Below are positions 44,999 through 56,389 of a DNA stretch of 64,000 nt, in pieces. Both the position numbers and the translations under genes were made by a program. The stretch's first letter is position 1. Each line of letters opens with the position of its first letter. Source of the stretch: Haliclona indistincta (lineage: Eukaryota; Porifera; Demospongiae; Haplosclerida; Chalinidae); the NCBI GenBank assembly GCA_964017065.1, contig OZ024788.1, positions 4,046,887 through 4,110,886 on the forward strand. The letters are read 5' to 3'. The notes under the pieces were generated by a model. The model worked only from the letters and a program-made list of their open reading frames with translations, ran no database searches and had not been told where the DNA came from.

Positions 44999-45531
44999 GT
45001 CTCGCGGGCCAGACGTTCTGGGGGAACGTCTGGTCACTAAGGCCAGGTTTCTGTGAGCGACGCCAACATTCCGGCGCGCCCTCATAAGCAATCAATTGCG
45101 TGGGTTTTCACGTGACTACGGGGCGCGATTGCGCATGAAGCTGTTTACAGAGCTTTTCAGCTGCCACAACTGGCGTGTTCGTCGTGAAAAGTCTTACAAG
45201 CGACGGCTAATACCTGCTACTCGTTGTTCTCGATGCTGCTGACGGTATATTGTACATGATTCATGTTCACGCAATGGTTCTCTTGTTGTCTCGTGACTGC
45301 TCCAGCGATCATGAACATCGCGATTGTAGACAACCAGGTTGGTATTGCTCTAGGAAGAGTTTTAGCATGCTAAAAGCCTGTTAACATGCTACACGCTTGC
45401 TAACTAGACTGGTGACGTCGACTAAAACACGTGATTTCAAGCGTGACGTGTCGTTTGTTTACATTCCATTGTGCCACGAAAACCTGGCCTTAGTGACCAG
45501 ACGTTCCCCCAGAACGTCTGGCCCGCGAGAC
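44999..45531. mobile_element. TA-flanked MITE with 51-bp TIRs
   Basis: Perfect inverted termini of about 51 bp (GTCTCGCGGGCCAGACGTTC...). Each TIR itself contains a hairpin (CCAGACGTTC...GAACGTCTGG). TA lies at both flanks (44997-44998, 45532-45533), as for Tc1/mariner-type or similar elements. The interior is non-coding. It abuts the 3' end of the NYN/CCCH relic at 45540. Confidence 0.85.
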
Positions 45532-45539
45532 TAAGACCA

Positions 45540-45835
45540 ACTCCTCCATTCTGTTCAAAAAAGTTCTTTTCTTCATCAGTATGCTGGTAGTAACAATATT
45601 CGTCTCCATATTGACAGCAGAATTTGTGAGGGCATCGTTTATCACAGTCACTCACTCCTTCCACGGCATTCACATTTTCGTACATCTTTACGTCTTCCAT
45701 GCCTGCAAGAGGGTCTTTTCCCAATTGTTGCAAGAAGTTGTCAACGTTGAAGGATTGTGATTGTCCATTGGTGTCGTGTGCATTCCTTTTAAAAACTAAC
45801 AGCAGATCATCGGATATTGAACTACTAATTATTAT
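45540..45835 (-). pseudogene. NYN/CCCH relic, C-terminal block
   Basis: The reverse strand keeps SDDLLLVFKRN, a VDNFLQQLGKDPL segment, and a CCCH-like block (CDKRCPHKFCCQYGDEYCYY) ending EKNFFEQNGG. It aligns with residues about 245-376 of the intact protein at 6474-7784. The LINE cuts it on one side and the MITE on the other. Confidence 0.7.
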
Positions 45836-45856
45836 TATAATCAGTATTGGCTCATT

Positions 45857-47017
45857 ATGGCGACTACAGCACGTGGTGTGAGCTCTAAACTCTCCCAGCA
45901 GCCTCTTTCGTCTCCGCTTCCTGGTAACTCTCAGCCCAAGCGTAAGAAGCGGGTGCCTGTTATCTGTCCCATTTGTGAAGAAACTGTCGAAGATGCTTCG
46001 TCTAAAAAGAGAGGACACGACGCCATTTTTTGCGAAGGAGCTTGTCAAGACTGGTTGCACAGACAGTGTGCCGGTCTCTCCAAAGTTAACTTTGATGCAG
46101 CTAAAGCTTCCAATCTTCCATTTCTCTGTCCATGCTGCCGTCTTTCAGACAAGTCTACAGAGCTGAGTGCACTGAAAGCTACGGTTGATGAGTTGGTGGC
46201 TGAGGTGTCTAAATTGAAGTCTTTCTGTTCTTCTGTTACTGGTGATAATTTAGCTTCTCTCACTCATTCACACTCGGAAACTAAAGCTGCTTCTTCATCT
46301 GCTAACTCCGTTGAGTTACTTCACCCTATCAAAGGACATCCCACATCCCAGCAGCCTCAATCTCACCATGGCTCCAAGTCCTTATCTTCTGTCTCTGATC
46401 GGAAGTTCAACATTGTTATTTTTGGTGTGTCAGAGTTATCTGACTGTTCTTCTCGTTTTCTTAGGCACGATCATGACTTTCAAGGGGTTTCCTTAATTCT
46501 CTCTAATCTGGAGTTGGGCCCTAACCGGTCTAGTTCTATCCGTGATTGCCATCGTCTGGGCAAATATGTGAGCAGTTCTGTACGTCCTCGTCCCCTTCTT
46601 GTTCAACTCAACTCAACTGCTGATGTCTCTAAAGTCCTTTCTAAGCGTCATAGTGTTCCTTCTTCTATCTCCATAAAGCCAGACTTGTCTCTGGCTGATA
46701 GAAAAATTGAGGCCCTCCTTCTCAAAGAAAGGTGGCAGCTGATTCAGTCAGGAATTGATCGCCGCTTCATCAAAGTTCGAGGTTCCAAAATCTTTGTCAA
46801 AAACCAACTTCACGGCAAAGTCGTTGATTCCACCTTGTCCTTGGTGTCTGGTTCTGAAGTCTTACCAATCAATTCTACAGTCGCTCAGCCCAGTACGGCC
46901 ATTAACCCCTTTTCTCCCAGCACTGCTACTCCTGTTACTCACTGCCCAGCTGCTTCTGGCGCCACCAACAAAGAGCCTTTTTTAGCCAAAGGTCAGAAAC
47001 CACAACACCCATCCTAA
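45857..47017 (+). CDS. LINE ORF1 with PHD-type zinc finger
   Basis: 386-residue frame. The N-terminus has a PHD/zinc-finger pattern (ICPICEETVED, CEGACQDWLHRQCAGL, FLCPCC). It is followed by a short coiled coil (ELSALKATVDELVAEVSKL) and a C-terminal region (RKFNIVIFGVSE, RDCHRLGKY, IFVKNQL) like the RNA-binding part of CR1/L2-group ORF1 proteins. The stop at 47015 is followed a few bases later by the ORF2 frame. Confidence 0.8.
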   Translation: MATTARGVSSKLSQQPLSSPLPGNSQPKRKKRVPVICPICEETVEDASSKKRGHDAIFCEGACQDWLHRQCAGLSKVNFDAAKASNLPFLCPCCRLSDKSTELSALKATVDELVAEVSKLKSFCSSVTGDNLASLTHSHSETKAASSSANSVELLHPIKGHPTSQQPQSHHGSKSLSSVSDRKFNIVIFGVSELSDCSSRFLRHDHDFQGVSLILSNLELGPNRSSSIRDCHRLGKYVSSSVRPRPLLVQLNSTADVSKVLSKRHSVPSSISIKPDLSLADRKIEALLLKERWQLIQSGIDRRFIKVRGSKIFVKNQLHGKVVDSTLSLVSGSEVLPINSTVAQPSTAINPFSPSTATPVTHCPAASGATNKEPFLAKGQKPQHPS

Positions 47018-47025
47018 CTAACAGA

Positions 47026-49851
47026 GTGAGTCACAACAACTCTTCTGCTCCTACTGACCAGTTTTCTTTGTCAATTTTGTATTTTAATGCGAGAAGCATT
47101 CTTCCAAAGATTGATATTTTACGAGCAGAAGCTGCCACTAGAAAGCCTCTTGTTATTTGTATTGTTGAATCCTGGTTATCGCATGATATTTCTGATGATG
47201 AATTGAATATCAATGGCTATCAAATCCACAGACTCGATCGCAATCGACATGGTGGTGGTGTTTTGGTGTATACTCACATGTCCTTACTTTACAAGTATCT
47301 TCCTGCTGGTCACAGTGAGTTAGAACTTATGTCTATCTCCATTAGTTCGCCACATAGCCCAGGTAATCATTGTATTTCAGTTTTGTATCGCCCACCTTCC
47401 TCGTTAGCTTCTTTGATCATCTTTCATCCTCACTGCATAAACTGTCCCCTCATAGCTTTTCTAGTTTTGTACTCATCGGAGATTTTAACATTAATTTTTG
47501 TACCAGTGATCACCCTTATTTTTGTAAACTAAATACCATTCTTCAGTATTTTTCACTCACTCAGGTTGTACAAACTCCTACTCATTTTAGCTCTGGCAGT
47601 TCTTCTTTAATCGATTTAGCTCTTGTCTCCTCAGTTGATCAGGTTCTCCAGTGCTCCACTGTTCCTCAGCTTGGAGATCATGATAAATGCTCTTTTCATC
47701 TTGGTATCAGCCTGATTCTGAAGTGTAAGTCTATTGTTCAGCAAGTAAAGCAACCACCTCGGAAAATTTGGCGTTATGACTTAGCTGATTTTAACAGAGC
47801 AAACCAACTTATAGACCAAACTGACTGGGATTCCATTCTCATTAATGATGACATTGATTCTGCTGTGCAAAACTGGACGAATAAATTCATGGAGATCATG
47901 CATGCTTGCATTCCCCAGCAAACTTTGCGTAAGAAGAGCAATGTCCCTTGGCTGAACAGTAACATTGTTCGCCACATCAGGCAGCGGAACTCTGCCTTTC
48001 AAGCAGCCAAGAGATCATCTAAACCCAACGTTTTTGGTAAATATAAGAAACTTCGAAACAAAGTTGTTAAATTGCTGCGATCTTCAAAAAAAGAATTCTA
48101 TGGTCGTATCAATCTGGCTGACAAGAAACAGTTCTGGAAAACTATCAAATTTCTCAGTAAAAAACAAACATCTATTCCAGAATTACATCACTTGGGCGAA
48201 TCTGCCAAGACTAGTAAGGCCAAAGCTGAAATGCTCAATGCTTTCTTTGGTTCATGTTTTAACACTTCTACGCCACCTCTATCTACAAGTGATGCTACCA
48301 ACTTGGTTCATGATTGCTCTGAGGATCTATTGTGTTCACCTAGTGAGATTCTGGGCCTCATCAACACTCTTGATGCTCAGAAATCCAGTGGCCCTGATGG
48401 GATTTCTGTTAAAATGTTAAAAGCTACTGCTACGAGTATTGCTCCCTCAATTGCCAAGCTATTTAACATCTCTATTAATCTTGCGCGCTTCCCTCAGTCT
48501 TGGAAGATCTCCTCAATTGTCCCTATTCCAAAGTCTAAACTCAGTTGAGTGCTGCTTCTAACTATAGACCTATTTCTTTGCTGTCAGTTGTGAGCAAATT
48601 GCTTGAGCGACATCTCCACCTTCTCCTTGTTGACTACCTTAAAGAAACCTGCCCTCTTTCTAATAAACAATGGGGATTCCAGCAAGGCAAGTCAACTACA
48701 GCAGCTTTACTTCATGTCATCGACCAATGGTCTAAATTGTTAGAAAGAGGCCACGAAGTGTGTGCAGTTTTCTTTGACCTTCGCAAAGCTTTTGACACCG
48801 TCCTACATAGACCGTTATTAGACAAGCTCCACAGCTTTGGCATTGATTCCCATCTCATATCCTGGATTTATAGTTACCTTACTGAACGGAAACAGCATGT
48901 CGTCTGTGATGGAGTTTTGTCTTCTAACATTTCCGTTCTTTCTGGAGTCCCCCAGGGCTCAGTCTTGGGCCCCTTACTGTTTTTGATTTACATAGATGAT
49001 GTCACCTCGGAACACCTGTCTCAGGATAGTATGCTCAATCTCTTTGCTGACGACATGTTACTTTTTAAGCCAATAACCTCTGTCTCAGACTTTCGCCATT
49101 TACAAGACGACATCATTTCTATTAAAAATTGGACTGAGAGAAACTATTTATCTCTTAATGCAAAAAAGTGCAAGTGTATGTTGGTCTCTAGAAAAAGAGG
49201 CACCAGACAGCCTCTCTCTTTTAATCTTGGTGGTGATGTCTTGGAGCAAGTAGAAACTTTTAAATATTTGGGTGTGTTAATTTCATCATCCTTGAGCTGG
49301 TCCCCACATGTCGAAGCTGTCTGCACCAAGGCAAGAAAGCTTCTTGGTCTAGTCTACAGGAGATTTTATGGTTTGCTGAACACCAGATGTATGATTGAAA
49401 TATACAAAACTTTAATTCGTCTTCACCTCGAGTATGCAGCATCAGTTTGGGCCCCCCATCTTGCAAGAGATATTGCCAAGCTAGAGGGAGTCCAAAAATT
49501 TGCCTTGCGCATGGCGTCTCATAACTGGTCTGCCAGTTATCAGGACTTACTGAGTTTAGCCTCCCATCTCTTGAGAGAAGAAGATACATGACACGGCTAA
49601 TTTTCCTTTATAAAATAATTAATGACTTATGTTATTTTCCTTCTGGTTTAATTTCTCATAGAGAACCCCACTCTTATAACACACGCACATTTCACTCACT
49701 CTCATTACTGCAACCTTTCACTCATTCTAACTATTATTTGCACTCGTTTGTTCCTAAAACAATAGCTGATTGGAATTCTCTTCTATCCGTTATTACTTTC
49801 TCTTCATCGTTATCGTCCTTTAAATCTAGTTTGCTTAATTATATAACTTAG
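47026..49851 (+). pseudogene. LINE ORF2: APE endonuclease and reverse transcriptase, frameshifted
   Basis: The endonuclease has LYFNARSILPK, VESWLS, VLYRPPSS, IGDFNI, SLIDLALVS and GDHDKCSF. The reverse transcriptase has NYRPISLLSVVSKLLE, FFDLRKAFDTVLH, GVPQGSVLGPLLF, the catalytic FADD, and FKYLGVLIS. Single-base shifts near 47415, 48540 and 49575 split it over four open frames (47026-47532, 47370-48548, 48545-49591, 49588-49851), so it is probably inactive, though young-looking. Confidence 0.85.
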
Positions 49852-49964
49852 CTTATTTTATTTTGTTTTCTTTTTTTTTTTTGGGATGCACACTAGAATT
49901 AGCTTAATTTGCTATTTTGTGTTTCCTTTGCTCATGCAAAAACATATTATATAAAAAAAAAAAA

Positions 49965-50376
49965 CTAAGCCAGCAATGTCGAAATGGCCATCAAGAGACT
50001 TTCTCAAGCTCTTTGCACCAATCATCAGTAGGCTCATGTCCAGGAAAGAAATTGTGTTTTATATGCATCAACACTCCTATGAAAGAGATTTGTAGTCCCT
50101 CATCATTAAGCTTGAAATTTCTATTGACAAATGTGATGTCGTCCAAGTGATCATCAAGATATATAACAGCAACATTCTCTCTATTATTGTCTGATAATTG
50201 TTTTATCCTACTGGCAAGAGCTTGTTTCCAACTGTAGACTTCAACCTTAATTCCAGCCTCTTTTCAGAGCTTTTTCGATACCACTTCTAAAGTCCCCATC
50301 ACCCGAGCTAATGTTGCTGGTTTCTCTTCATAGGCAGTAGCGACTATATCAGCAGTCATTGCTGTATCTCCTTGAC
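49965..50376 (-). pseudogene. NYN/CCCH relic, nuclease-core block
   Basis: The reverse strand reads GDTAMTADIVATAYEEKP, VEVYSWKQALASRIKQL, YLDDHLDDITFVNRNF and DDWCKELEKV with two in-frame stops and a frameshift. This aligns to residues about 97-232 of the intact NYN gene. With the block at 45540-45835 it forms one gene split by the LINE. Confidence 0.75.
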
Positions 50377-51004
50377 AACTGAGCTATCTGGGGCGGAGCA
50401 CGTGACGTTAACCCATGCACTCACGCGTTGACGACCAGGCCACGTCAGCTCGTTGTTGGGCGTGTCACTGTAGGCGTGGTTTCTTCTGGTCTGGAACTAT
50501 GGCGAATTTTGAGGGCTCTTGTACCCAGCTTTTCCGGATTGTGTGACTGATTGCAACTATCCAGGTACATTTAGATGACTGCGCCAGTAATTCCTACCAG
50601 TTCTGAATGCTTGCCATTGACCAATAGACAGAAGTAAGTGCAGCTAGCTATCTCGCTTGCTCGCTCGCTTCTTCCTCTTGCAAGCGGCTCAGGCCCCTTC
50701 GGCTAGACACACACAGACACTACAAACATATCTTATCATTCACACAGTTCATATCTGTCTCTTAAAAAAAATAAATAAAATATGTTCTTCACAGGGTCAG
50801 ATCCTTTGATCCTCAAAGGGCCGATACCGGAAACTTGTAAAGATGAAGGTTCCGCTTCCATGCCGACAGATGGGGTGGTTTCACGGTACTTGAATGCCGC
50901 CTGCATCTCATTTCCTGTACAATAACCGTTATAACTTGTGTTATTAATAATTATTATAAAGTGGGCACTTACCATGAATACTAAGTAGCGTTGTATTTTT
51001 ACAA
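50377..51004. other. Unassigned insert between NYN relic blocks
   Basis: About 630 bp without NYN similarity. On the reverse strand at about 50780-50913 an open stretch (GNEMQAAFKYRETTPSVGME...) follows a good acceptor and could be an exon, but no family is recognised. Confidence 0.35.
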
Positions 51005-51380
51005 CTTTTCAGTGGTCAAAGAGGTATCAACTTCCTTTTCTTTTCCTGTCCACTTACTTCTCTCATAAATATTTGTGACAACCATACTCCTCAAGTTTCT
51101 TCCACAAGGCGTCAACATGAGGTGGCTCAGAACCATAAAGTTTGCAGACTGCAATTTTTCGACCTTTTCTAATGAAATCAGTCAAATTCACAAGGTCGAA
51201 AGAAACCCGATGATCCTTCTTAAGGATCAAACAATCATTATTTCTTGCAGCCACCTCTTGTGCATTGATCTATAAATTTGAGTTGTCAATAAAAAATCAT
51301 TACTCGCTTGTTGTCATCAGAATCTCGAGAAGTTTTAGGAACAGGTTGGGAATGAACGGTACCATCATGATCAAGGTCTG
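51005..51380 (-). pseudogene. NYN/CCCH relic, N-terminal block
   Basis: The reverse strand shows IDNSNL, AARNNDCLILKKDHRVSFDL, KLYGSEPPHVDALWKKLEEY and, in another frame, TGKEKEVDTSL. These align to residues 12-100 of the intact protein. The first nuclease motif is preserved (DNSN), but the frame is broken. It overlaps the start of the next relic block in alignment, so two gene copies may be mixed here. Confidence 0.75.
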
Positions 51381-51479
51381 GACAACCTGACCTAGGCCTT
51401 GGCGAAGCAACAGCATCACGAATATCTGTGGGATTCGGATATAACACTTGGTACGAATGAGACTTTAATACTTTTTAGG

Positions 51480-52060
51480 TTCTAGAGTAGTTTTGCTGTA
51501 GCTAAATAGGAAGATATTTGAGGGTCAAAATTATTGGAGTCTTGAAAATAGGGTGGTCGAGAGCTCAGCTGACTGAAATCTTTGGTAGATACTGGTGCAT
51601 GATTAGCTGAGGTCCTAGGCGACATTGGCCGATAAATCGGTTGCTTTGTAGGTGTCGAGGTGCCTGATGTAGGTTGAGAGCTCGGTTGAGAGGAATAAAT
51701 ATTTGTTAGGTGCCTGACGCGGCTTGAGAGCTCAGTTGGGAGGCATGTTTTGTATAGGTAGGTGTTGTGGTACCAGAGAAAGGTTGAGTGCAGTGCTAAC
51801 AATTGTTTTTAGTTGTAGGTGTTGAGCTGCCCGATGCAGGTGGTTGAAAGGAATATTTTTTAGGTGTTGGGGCACCTGAAGTAGGTCGAGAGGTAGGTTG
51901 AGAGGAACATTTGTTAGTTGTCGAGGAACCTGATGTCGATAGATTGTTGTGTTGAAATAATTCTTTTGAGCCACTAGACTTGGGTTGGGTGGTCGATGTT
52001 TTGTTAGGCGTTGAGGCTCCTTTTTTGAATTCTTACCGCATGCACCATGTGATCGGGTTC
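51480..52060 (-). pseudogene. Ser/Thr/Pro-rich repeat region upstream of the NYN relic
   Basis: The reverse strand, in one main frame, reads SGSSTTNKCSSQPTSRPTSG and similar repeats (period near 60 bp) with several stops. It may be the disordered N-terminal part of this NYN family member, or an unrelated repeat. No equivalent exists in the intact gene at 6474-7784. Confidence 0.4.
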
Positions 52061-53118
52061 CATTATTAGAACGTCTAGATGATGTGTTTTTTTTGTTTTT
52101 TTTTTGAAACTTTTGCATGAAGCAAGGAATACACAAATAGCAATGATATGCTAATATCAAGTGATCCCAAAAGAAAAAATAATAATTATAATCAAGTTCA
52201 GTGATAAACATGTAACAAAGGTCAAGGTGGAAGGTCATGAAGAACAAACATGAAATGTACAGAACATGAATGAAAGGTAGGTTGTGTTATGTCGAGCCGG
52301 CAACGCTGAAGACGATGCTACAGTTTGTGGTCGCGAGGGTGAAAGAGATGTCGGTTTATTACTAGTAACTACTTGCGCATATGACTTGATGGACGGCTTC
52401 GTTTGTGAATCCATGTTTGCAGGTACATGTAGATCGCTATCAGTAGTGACGGTACATGTAGAACAATGGGTGGGGCTGCATCATGTTTTACGCGTACGCA
52501 GCGTGGTTGCCAGGCGTGGCTGGAGCCTAGATGAAAGTCGAACTAGAGTAAACCACCTATATTCGGCCACCATCTATTATCGGCCACTCGCTCGTACACT
52601 TGCAAATGCGCTACACAGGTCAAACTTGACCGACGTATAGACACACTTCCTCTGGCTGCATTGCAAATTTGCAGCTAGTAACTGCTTCTTTGTCTACTGT
52701 GGAAACGAAGAAAGTGGGTAGCCGAAAACATCGATGTTCGGCAAAAGTAATCTATTATCTGGCACCAATCCTAGTGACTGATAAACGAATAGGGCGGGAT
52801 TGCAAGTCAGTACTGCAAACACCTTCATCCATCAGCATTACAAGGAGCTACAATTGAAAAGCTCTCGTCTTGCCGTCCGGGTAATATTCTTTTTCAAAGA
52901 CCCCGGGGTCGAGCAATCTATGTTCGGCAACTCATGATATTGTTTCAGTGCAATTTATGCTCAAAGAAAACACGATTACGATGCAAAAACACGTTGGCAG
53001 AGTAGAGCCATCTCCTGTCTATCACAATCACCAAAATTCAGTAACGCTGCGTTCGTCTCTTGATCGCGCAAGCTGCAAACAGCCAAAATAGTGGGCGTGG
53101 CTTCCAAGGAGTACATGT

Positions 53119-54249
53119 CGAGGGGTCCGACACTGGCCAGTTTGGCGTACGAGATTTCAATTCCTAGGGTGATTTCTGATTTCAGCACGTGATTTCAAGA
53201 TTTCAACCGTGATTTCCGATTTCAAACCGCGATTTCAGATTTCAACCGTGATTTCTGATTTCAAACCGCGATTTCAAGATTTCAACCGTGATTTCTGATT
53301 TCAAACCGCGATTTCTGATTTCAAACTGTGATTTCAGATTTCAAACCGCGATTTCTGATTTCTACTAGTGATTTCTGGATTTCACTGGCGATTTCTGATT
53401 TCTGCAAGCGATTTCTGTTTCTGATAATTTTGACAAAATCACACGCACAGCTTATTTCAACCCAGAAACTTCTCTGACGAAGCCTGATGACTTGGCTATG
53501 AGTGTAACTACAGCATTGACGACACACTAGGTAGTAAACGACTCAGTGTGAATAGCCAGCGTCCAGTCAAAAGGCGGGGTAACCACGCCCTAGTCTAGGA
53601 TGGCACAGCAGATTTATAATCAGATAGCATACTAAGTACTGCGTTATTTCTTTGCAACAAGAGTCCAGGACACTGTAGAGAGGCTAGGCGGCTATCCTAC
53701 GCACGCTTCAGCCCTCAAATATTCAGCTTGCCTTCAACCAGTAATTTCTGATTCTCTGCTCGAATCTTCCTACAAATGTAAACTCCAATCGCTAGGTGTT
53801 CGTTTTGATCATTAGCAATAACCTCGAATGTTCAGCAAACTGAACAAGCTGCCAAAACAACATAGAACTACTAAGGCTAAGGGACGGGAAACTTGAAACC
53901 AATTTTGGGGCGTGGTATTGAGGGCGGTGCAAGACAATAGGGCGGAGCAAACAATTATAATAATGGTCATAGTGCACGGATAATATACGGAAGTGATTTC
54001 TAAATATCCGGAGATTTCTTTCGTGATTTCTGATTTCAAACTGCGATTTCAGATTTTAACCGTGATTTCTGATTTCAAACAGCGATTTCAGATTTCAAAC
54101 TGTGATTTCTGATTTCAAACTGTGATTTCTGATTTCAAACTGTGATTTCTGATTTCTAACTGTGATTTCTGATTTCAACTGAGATTTCAGATTTCAGTTT
54201 GTGATTTCAACTGCGCATGTACGAGATTTCACGAGTGTCGGACCCCTCG
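53119..54249. mobile_element. Nested non-autonomous element with 8-bp target duplication
   Basis: Ends CGAGGGGTCCGACACT and its complement are flanked by GTACATGT at 53111-53118 and 54250-54257. Its two subterminal zones (about 53155-53440 and 53995-54240) are tandem arrays of a 20-25-bp unit (GATTTCAAACCGTGATTTCT-like) in the same orientation. The 560-bp core is non-coding. An 8-bp duplication fits hAT-like elements, but the terminus is not a textbook hAT end. Confidence 0.85.
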
Positions 54250-54560
54250 GTACATGTATGTGAAACAAAGAGTAAACCGAGCATTCCAGGAGTTAAATTT
54301 GATTCCGAGCCTCTTTGTCTGCACTCGCAAAGTAGTTTAGCGCTGATCAATGACTGCACTCGTGATGGATATCGACAGTGCTTGCTGATTTGAGGACTCC
54401 ACGGTCAGTGTACCTTCCGGCCAACTGGCTTTCACAATTTAAACTACAATCCAAAGGCTGCAAGCTGTGCCAATTTCGGTTTTCAGATCCCAATTTTGGT
54501 TTTAGACTTCAACCCATAACTTAATAATTTTAAAGTTAACCCTTCCGCCTGTTATCAATC

Positions 54561-55802
54561 ATGTGGCACGTGCTCATGAACAAAATGGCTGTCCGTTACA
54601 GAGATGAAATCTCTATTAGAATATCATCTGGAGAAACTCACGAAACAATTAGCATCGCACTTCAAGCAAGAAACCCGTCACAAAGGGGACTTTCAGCCAG
54701 GAGCGTGCGTAGGTTATGCTCAGAAGAGGGAATTCACTATAGGAGCAGGCTAAATGACAGGCAACTGGACCAGATCATTACTCGTGAAGTACGGAATGTT
54801 GGTAATGCCTATGGGCGGAGAACAATGCAAGGCCTACTTCGTGCGCAAGGCATACATGTAAGTGAACGTAGAGTTGGGCGCTCAATGGGAAGAGTAGCTC
54901 CTGGACCTCAACATGGTAGAAGGCAAAGAGCTCGTCGTCACCTAAATCCACCAGTTTATACTGCCAGGTTCTTTGGAGATAAATTACACCTCGACCAAAA
55001 TGAAAAACTCGCCATGTACGGTGTCACTCACGTAATAGCAGTGGATGGATTCAGTAGAAAGATAGTGGGAATGATTACATTACCTGTTAAAAATGCTGTT
55101 GCTATCTATAATACTCTTTTTGGACCACTACTTCAATCTGTAGGTTTGTGGCAACAGGTTCGAGTAGATCATGGGACAGAATTTGCCTTAGTGCTAACAG
55201 TACAACAACACCTTGCTGATCATCGCCTGTGGCAAGATCGTCATCCAGCTTTGCAGAGCACTTCTCGCCAAAACCACCGGGTGGAGCGGTTATGGCCCGA
55301 GGTAAACCAACGCATAAACTATCCTGTGAAAAGGGTGTTGGTCCAGATGGAAGGTGATGATGAAATTGACATGAGTAATGATACAATAAAGTTCTGTGTT
55401 TCGTGGACAACAATCAATGTCATAGAAACTGCTACAAAAACATTCATATCTTCATGGAATGAGCATCGAATTCCAGGAAATCGAGGCGGAATACCAAATG
55501 TATTGGCTAGTCGTTCCTCCCAGGTGGCACATCTACGTGTGGTACCTACAACTGCAGAAGTAATTCATCTCCATTGTCGCCAAGGTAGAAGGTTAACTGA
55601 TGAACATGGTTTTGGTAGAGATCCTTTAGAAGGTCATCAGAGTTTGCAGCAGTTGCGGGAAAGAGACTTTTTTCAAAGATTCCCTTCTATGGAATTAGTA
55701 TTTCAGGATGTTTTGCATCATGGTGGAAATCTCTTCAAAGATGCTGTACAATTTTTTATTCACCTTACCATCTCTTTTAGTGAACTTGTTACCAACATCT
55801 AA
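54561..55802 (+). CDS. rve/DDE integrase-type transposase
   Basis: Intact frame of 413 residues, no intron (a start at residue 9, MAVRYRDE, is equally possible). The N-terminus looks like a helix-turn-helix region (GLSARSVRRLCSEEGIHYRS; GRRTMQGLLRAQGIHVSERR). The catalytic core has HLDQNEKL (D145), RVDHGTEF (D203) and NHRVERLWPEVNQRI (E242), a DD-E triad with 38 residues between the last two. The NHR-ERLW block is typical of a large animal family of integrase-core proteins, related to rve. The exact superfamily (IS3EU-like is one option) cannot be fixed here. It should cut and join the TIRs at 52563 and 58988. Confidence 0.85.
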   Translation: MWHVLMNKMAVRYRDEISIRISSGETHETISIALQARNPSQRGLSARSVRRLCSEEGIHYRSRLNDRQLDQIITREVRNVGNAYGRRTMQGLLRAQGIHVSERRVGRSMGRVAPGPQHGRRQRARRHLNPPVYTARFFGDKLHLDQNEKLAMYGVTHVIAVDGFSRKIVGMITLPVKNAVAIYNTLFGPLLQSVGLWQQVRVDHGTEFALVLTVQQHLADHRLWQDRHPALQSTSRQNHRVERLWPEVNQRINYPVKRVLVQMEGDDEIDMSNDTIKFCVSWTTINVIETATKTFISSWNEHRIPGNRGGIPNVLASRSSQVAHLRVVPTTAEVIHLHCRQGRRLTDEHGFGRDPLEGHQSLQQLRERDFFQRFPSMELVFQDVLHHGGNLFKDAVQFFIHLTISFSELVTNI

Positions 55803-55904
55803 TGTACACAGTAGCACTCTCTCTCTATAGTCTCTACAATAATGTAATAATTACCTCGCGCGCGCATGTGTCTCTGGACTCACGTGATGCACACATGTTT
55901 TTGA

Positions 55905-56385
55905 TTGAGTTGCTGAAAGTATCTCGATCGAGCTTCTTATCTCGCTGAAAGTATCTCCTGATCTTGCTGGAAGTATCTCGATCGATCTTCTGATCTTGCT
56001 GAAAGTATCTTCTGATCTTGCTGGAAGTATCTCGATCGAGCTTCTGATCTTGCTGAAAGTATCTCCTGATCTTGCTGGAAGTATCTCGATCGAGCTTCTG
56101 ATCTTGCTGAAAGTATCTCCTGATCTTGCTGAAAGTATCTCGATCGAGCTTCTGATCTTGCTGAAAGTATCTCCTGATCTTGCTGGAAGTATCTCGATCG
56201 AGCTTCTGATCTTGCTGAAAGTATCTCCTGATCTTGCTGGAAGTATCTCGATCGAGCTTCTGATCTTGCTGAAAGTATCTCCTGATCTTGCTGAAAAAAT
56301 CTCGATCAAGCTCGACCTGATCTCGCAGTGAAGGTATCTCCTAATCTTGCTGTAAGAATCTCGATATTGAGCTCCTGATCTTGAC
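55905..56385 (+). repeat. 54-bp tandem repeat between the integrase and RING genes
   Basis: About eight copies of a 54-bp unit (GAAAGTATCTCCTGATCTTG, then GAAGTATCTCGATCGAGCTT), each made of two related 27-bp halves. It is open on both strands because 54 is a multiple of three. It ends directly before the RING gene start codon at 56390, so it lies in that gene's promoter or 5' UTR. Confidence 0.9.
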
Positions 56386-56389
56386 CAAT

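Larger units (their letters stand above)
45857..49964 (+). mobile_element. CR1/L2-like non-LTR retrotransposon
   Basis: ORF1 and a frameshifted ORF2 with endonuclease and reverse transcriptase, ending in an A-rich tail (12 A at 49953-49964). It lies inside a NYN/CCCH relic: gene homology resumes at 49965 right after the tail. The 5' boundary is between 45836 and 45857. A target duplication is not clear. Confidence 0.85.

Noticed and set aside
55905..56385. CRISPR-like array
   Set aside because: The units are contiguous with no unique spacers, and the genome is eukaryotic.
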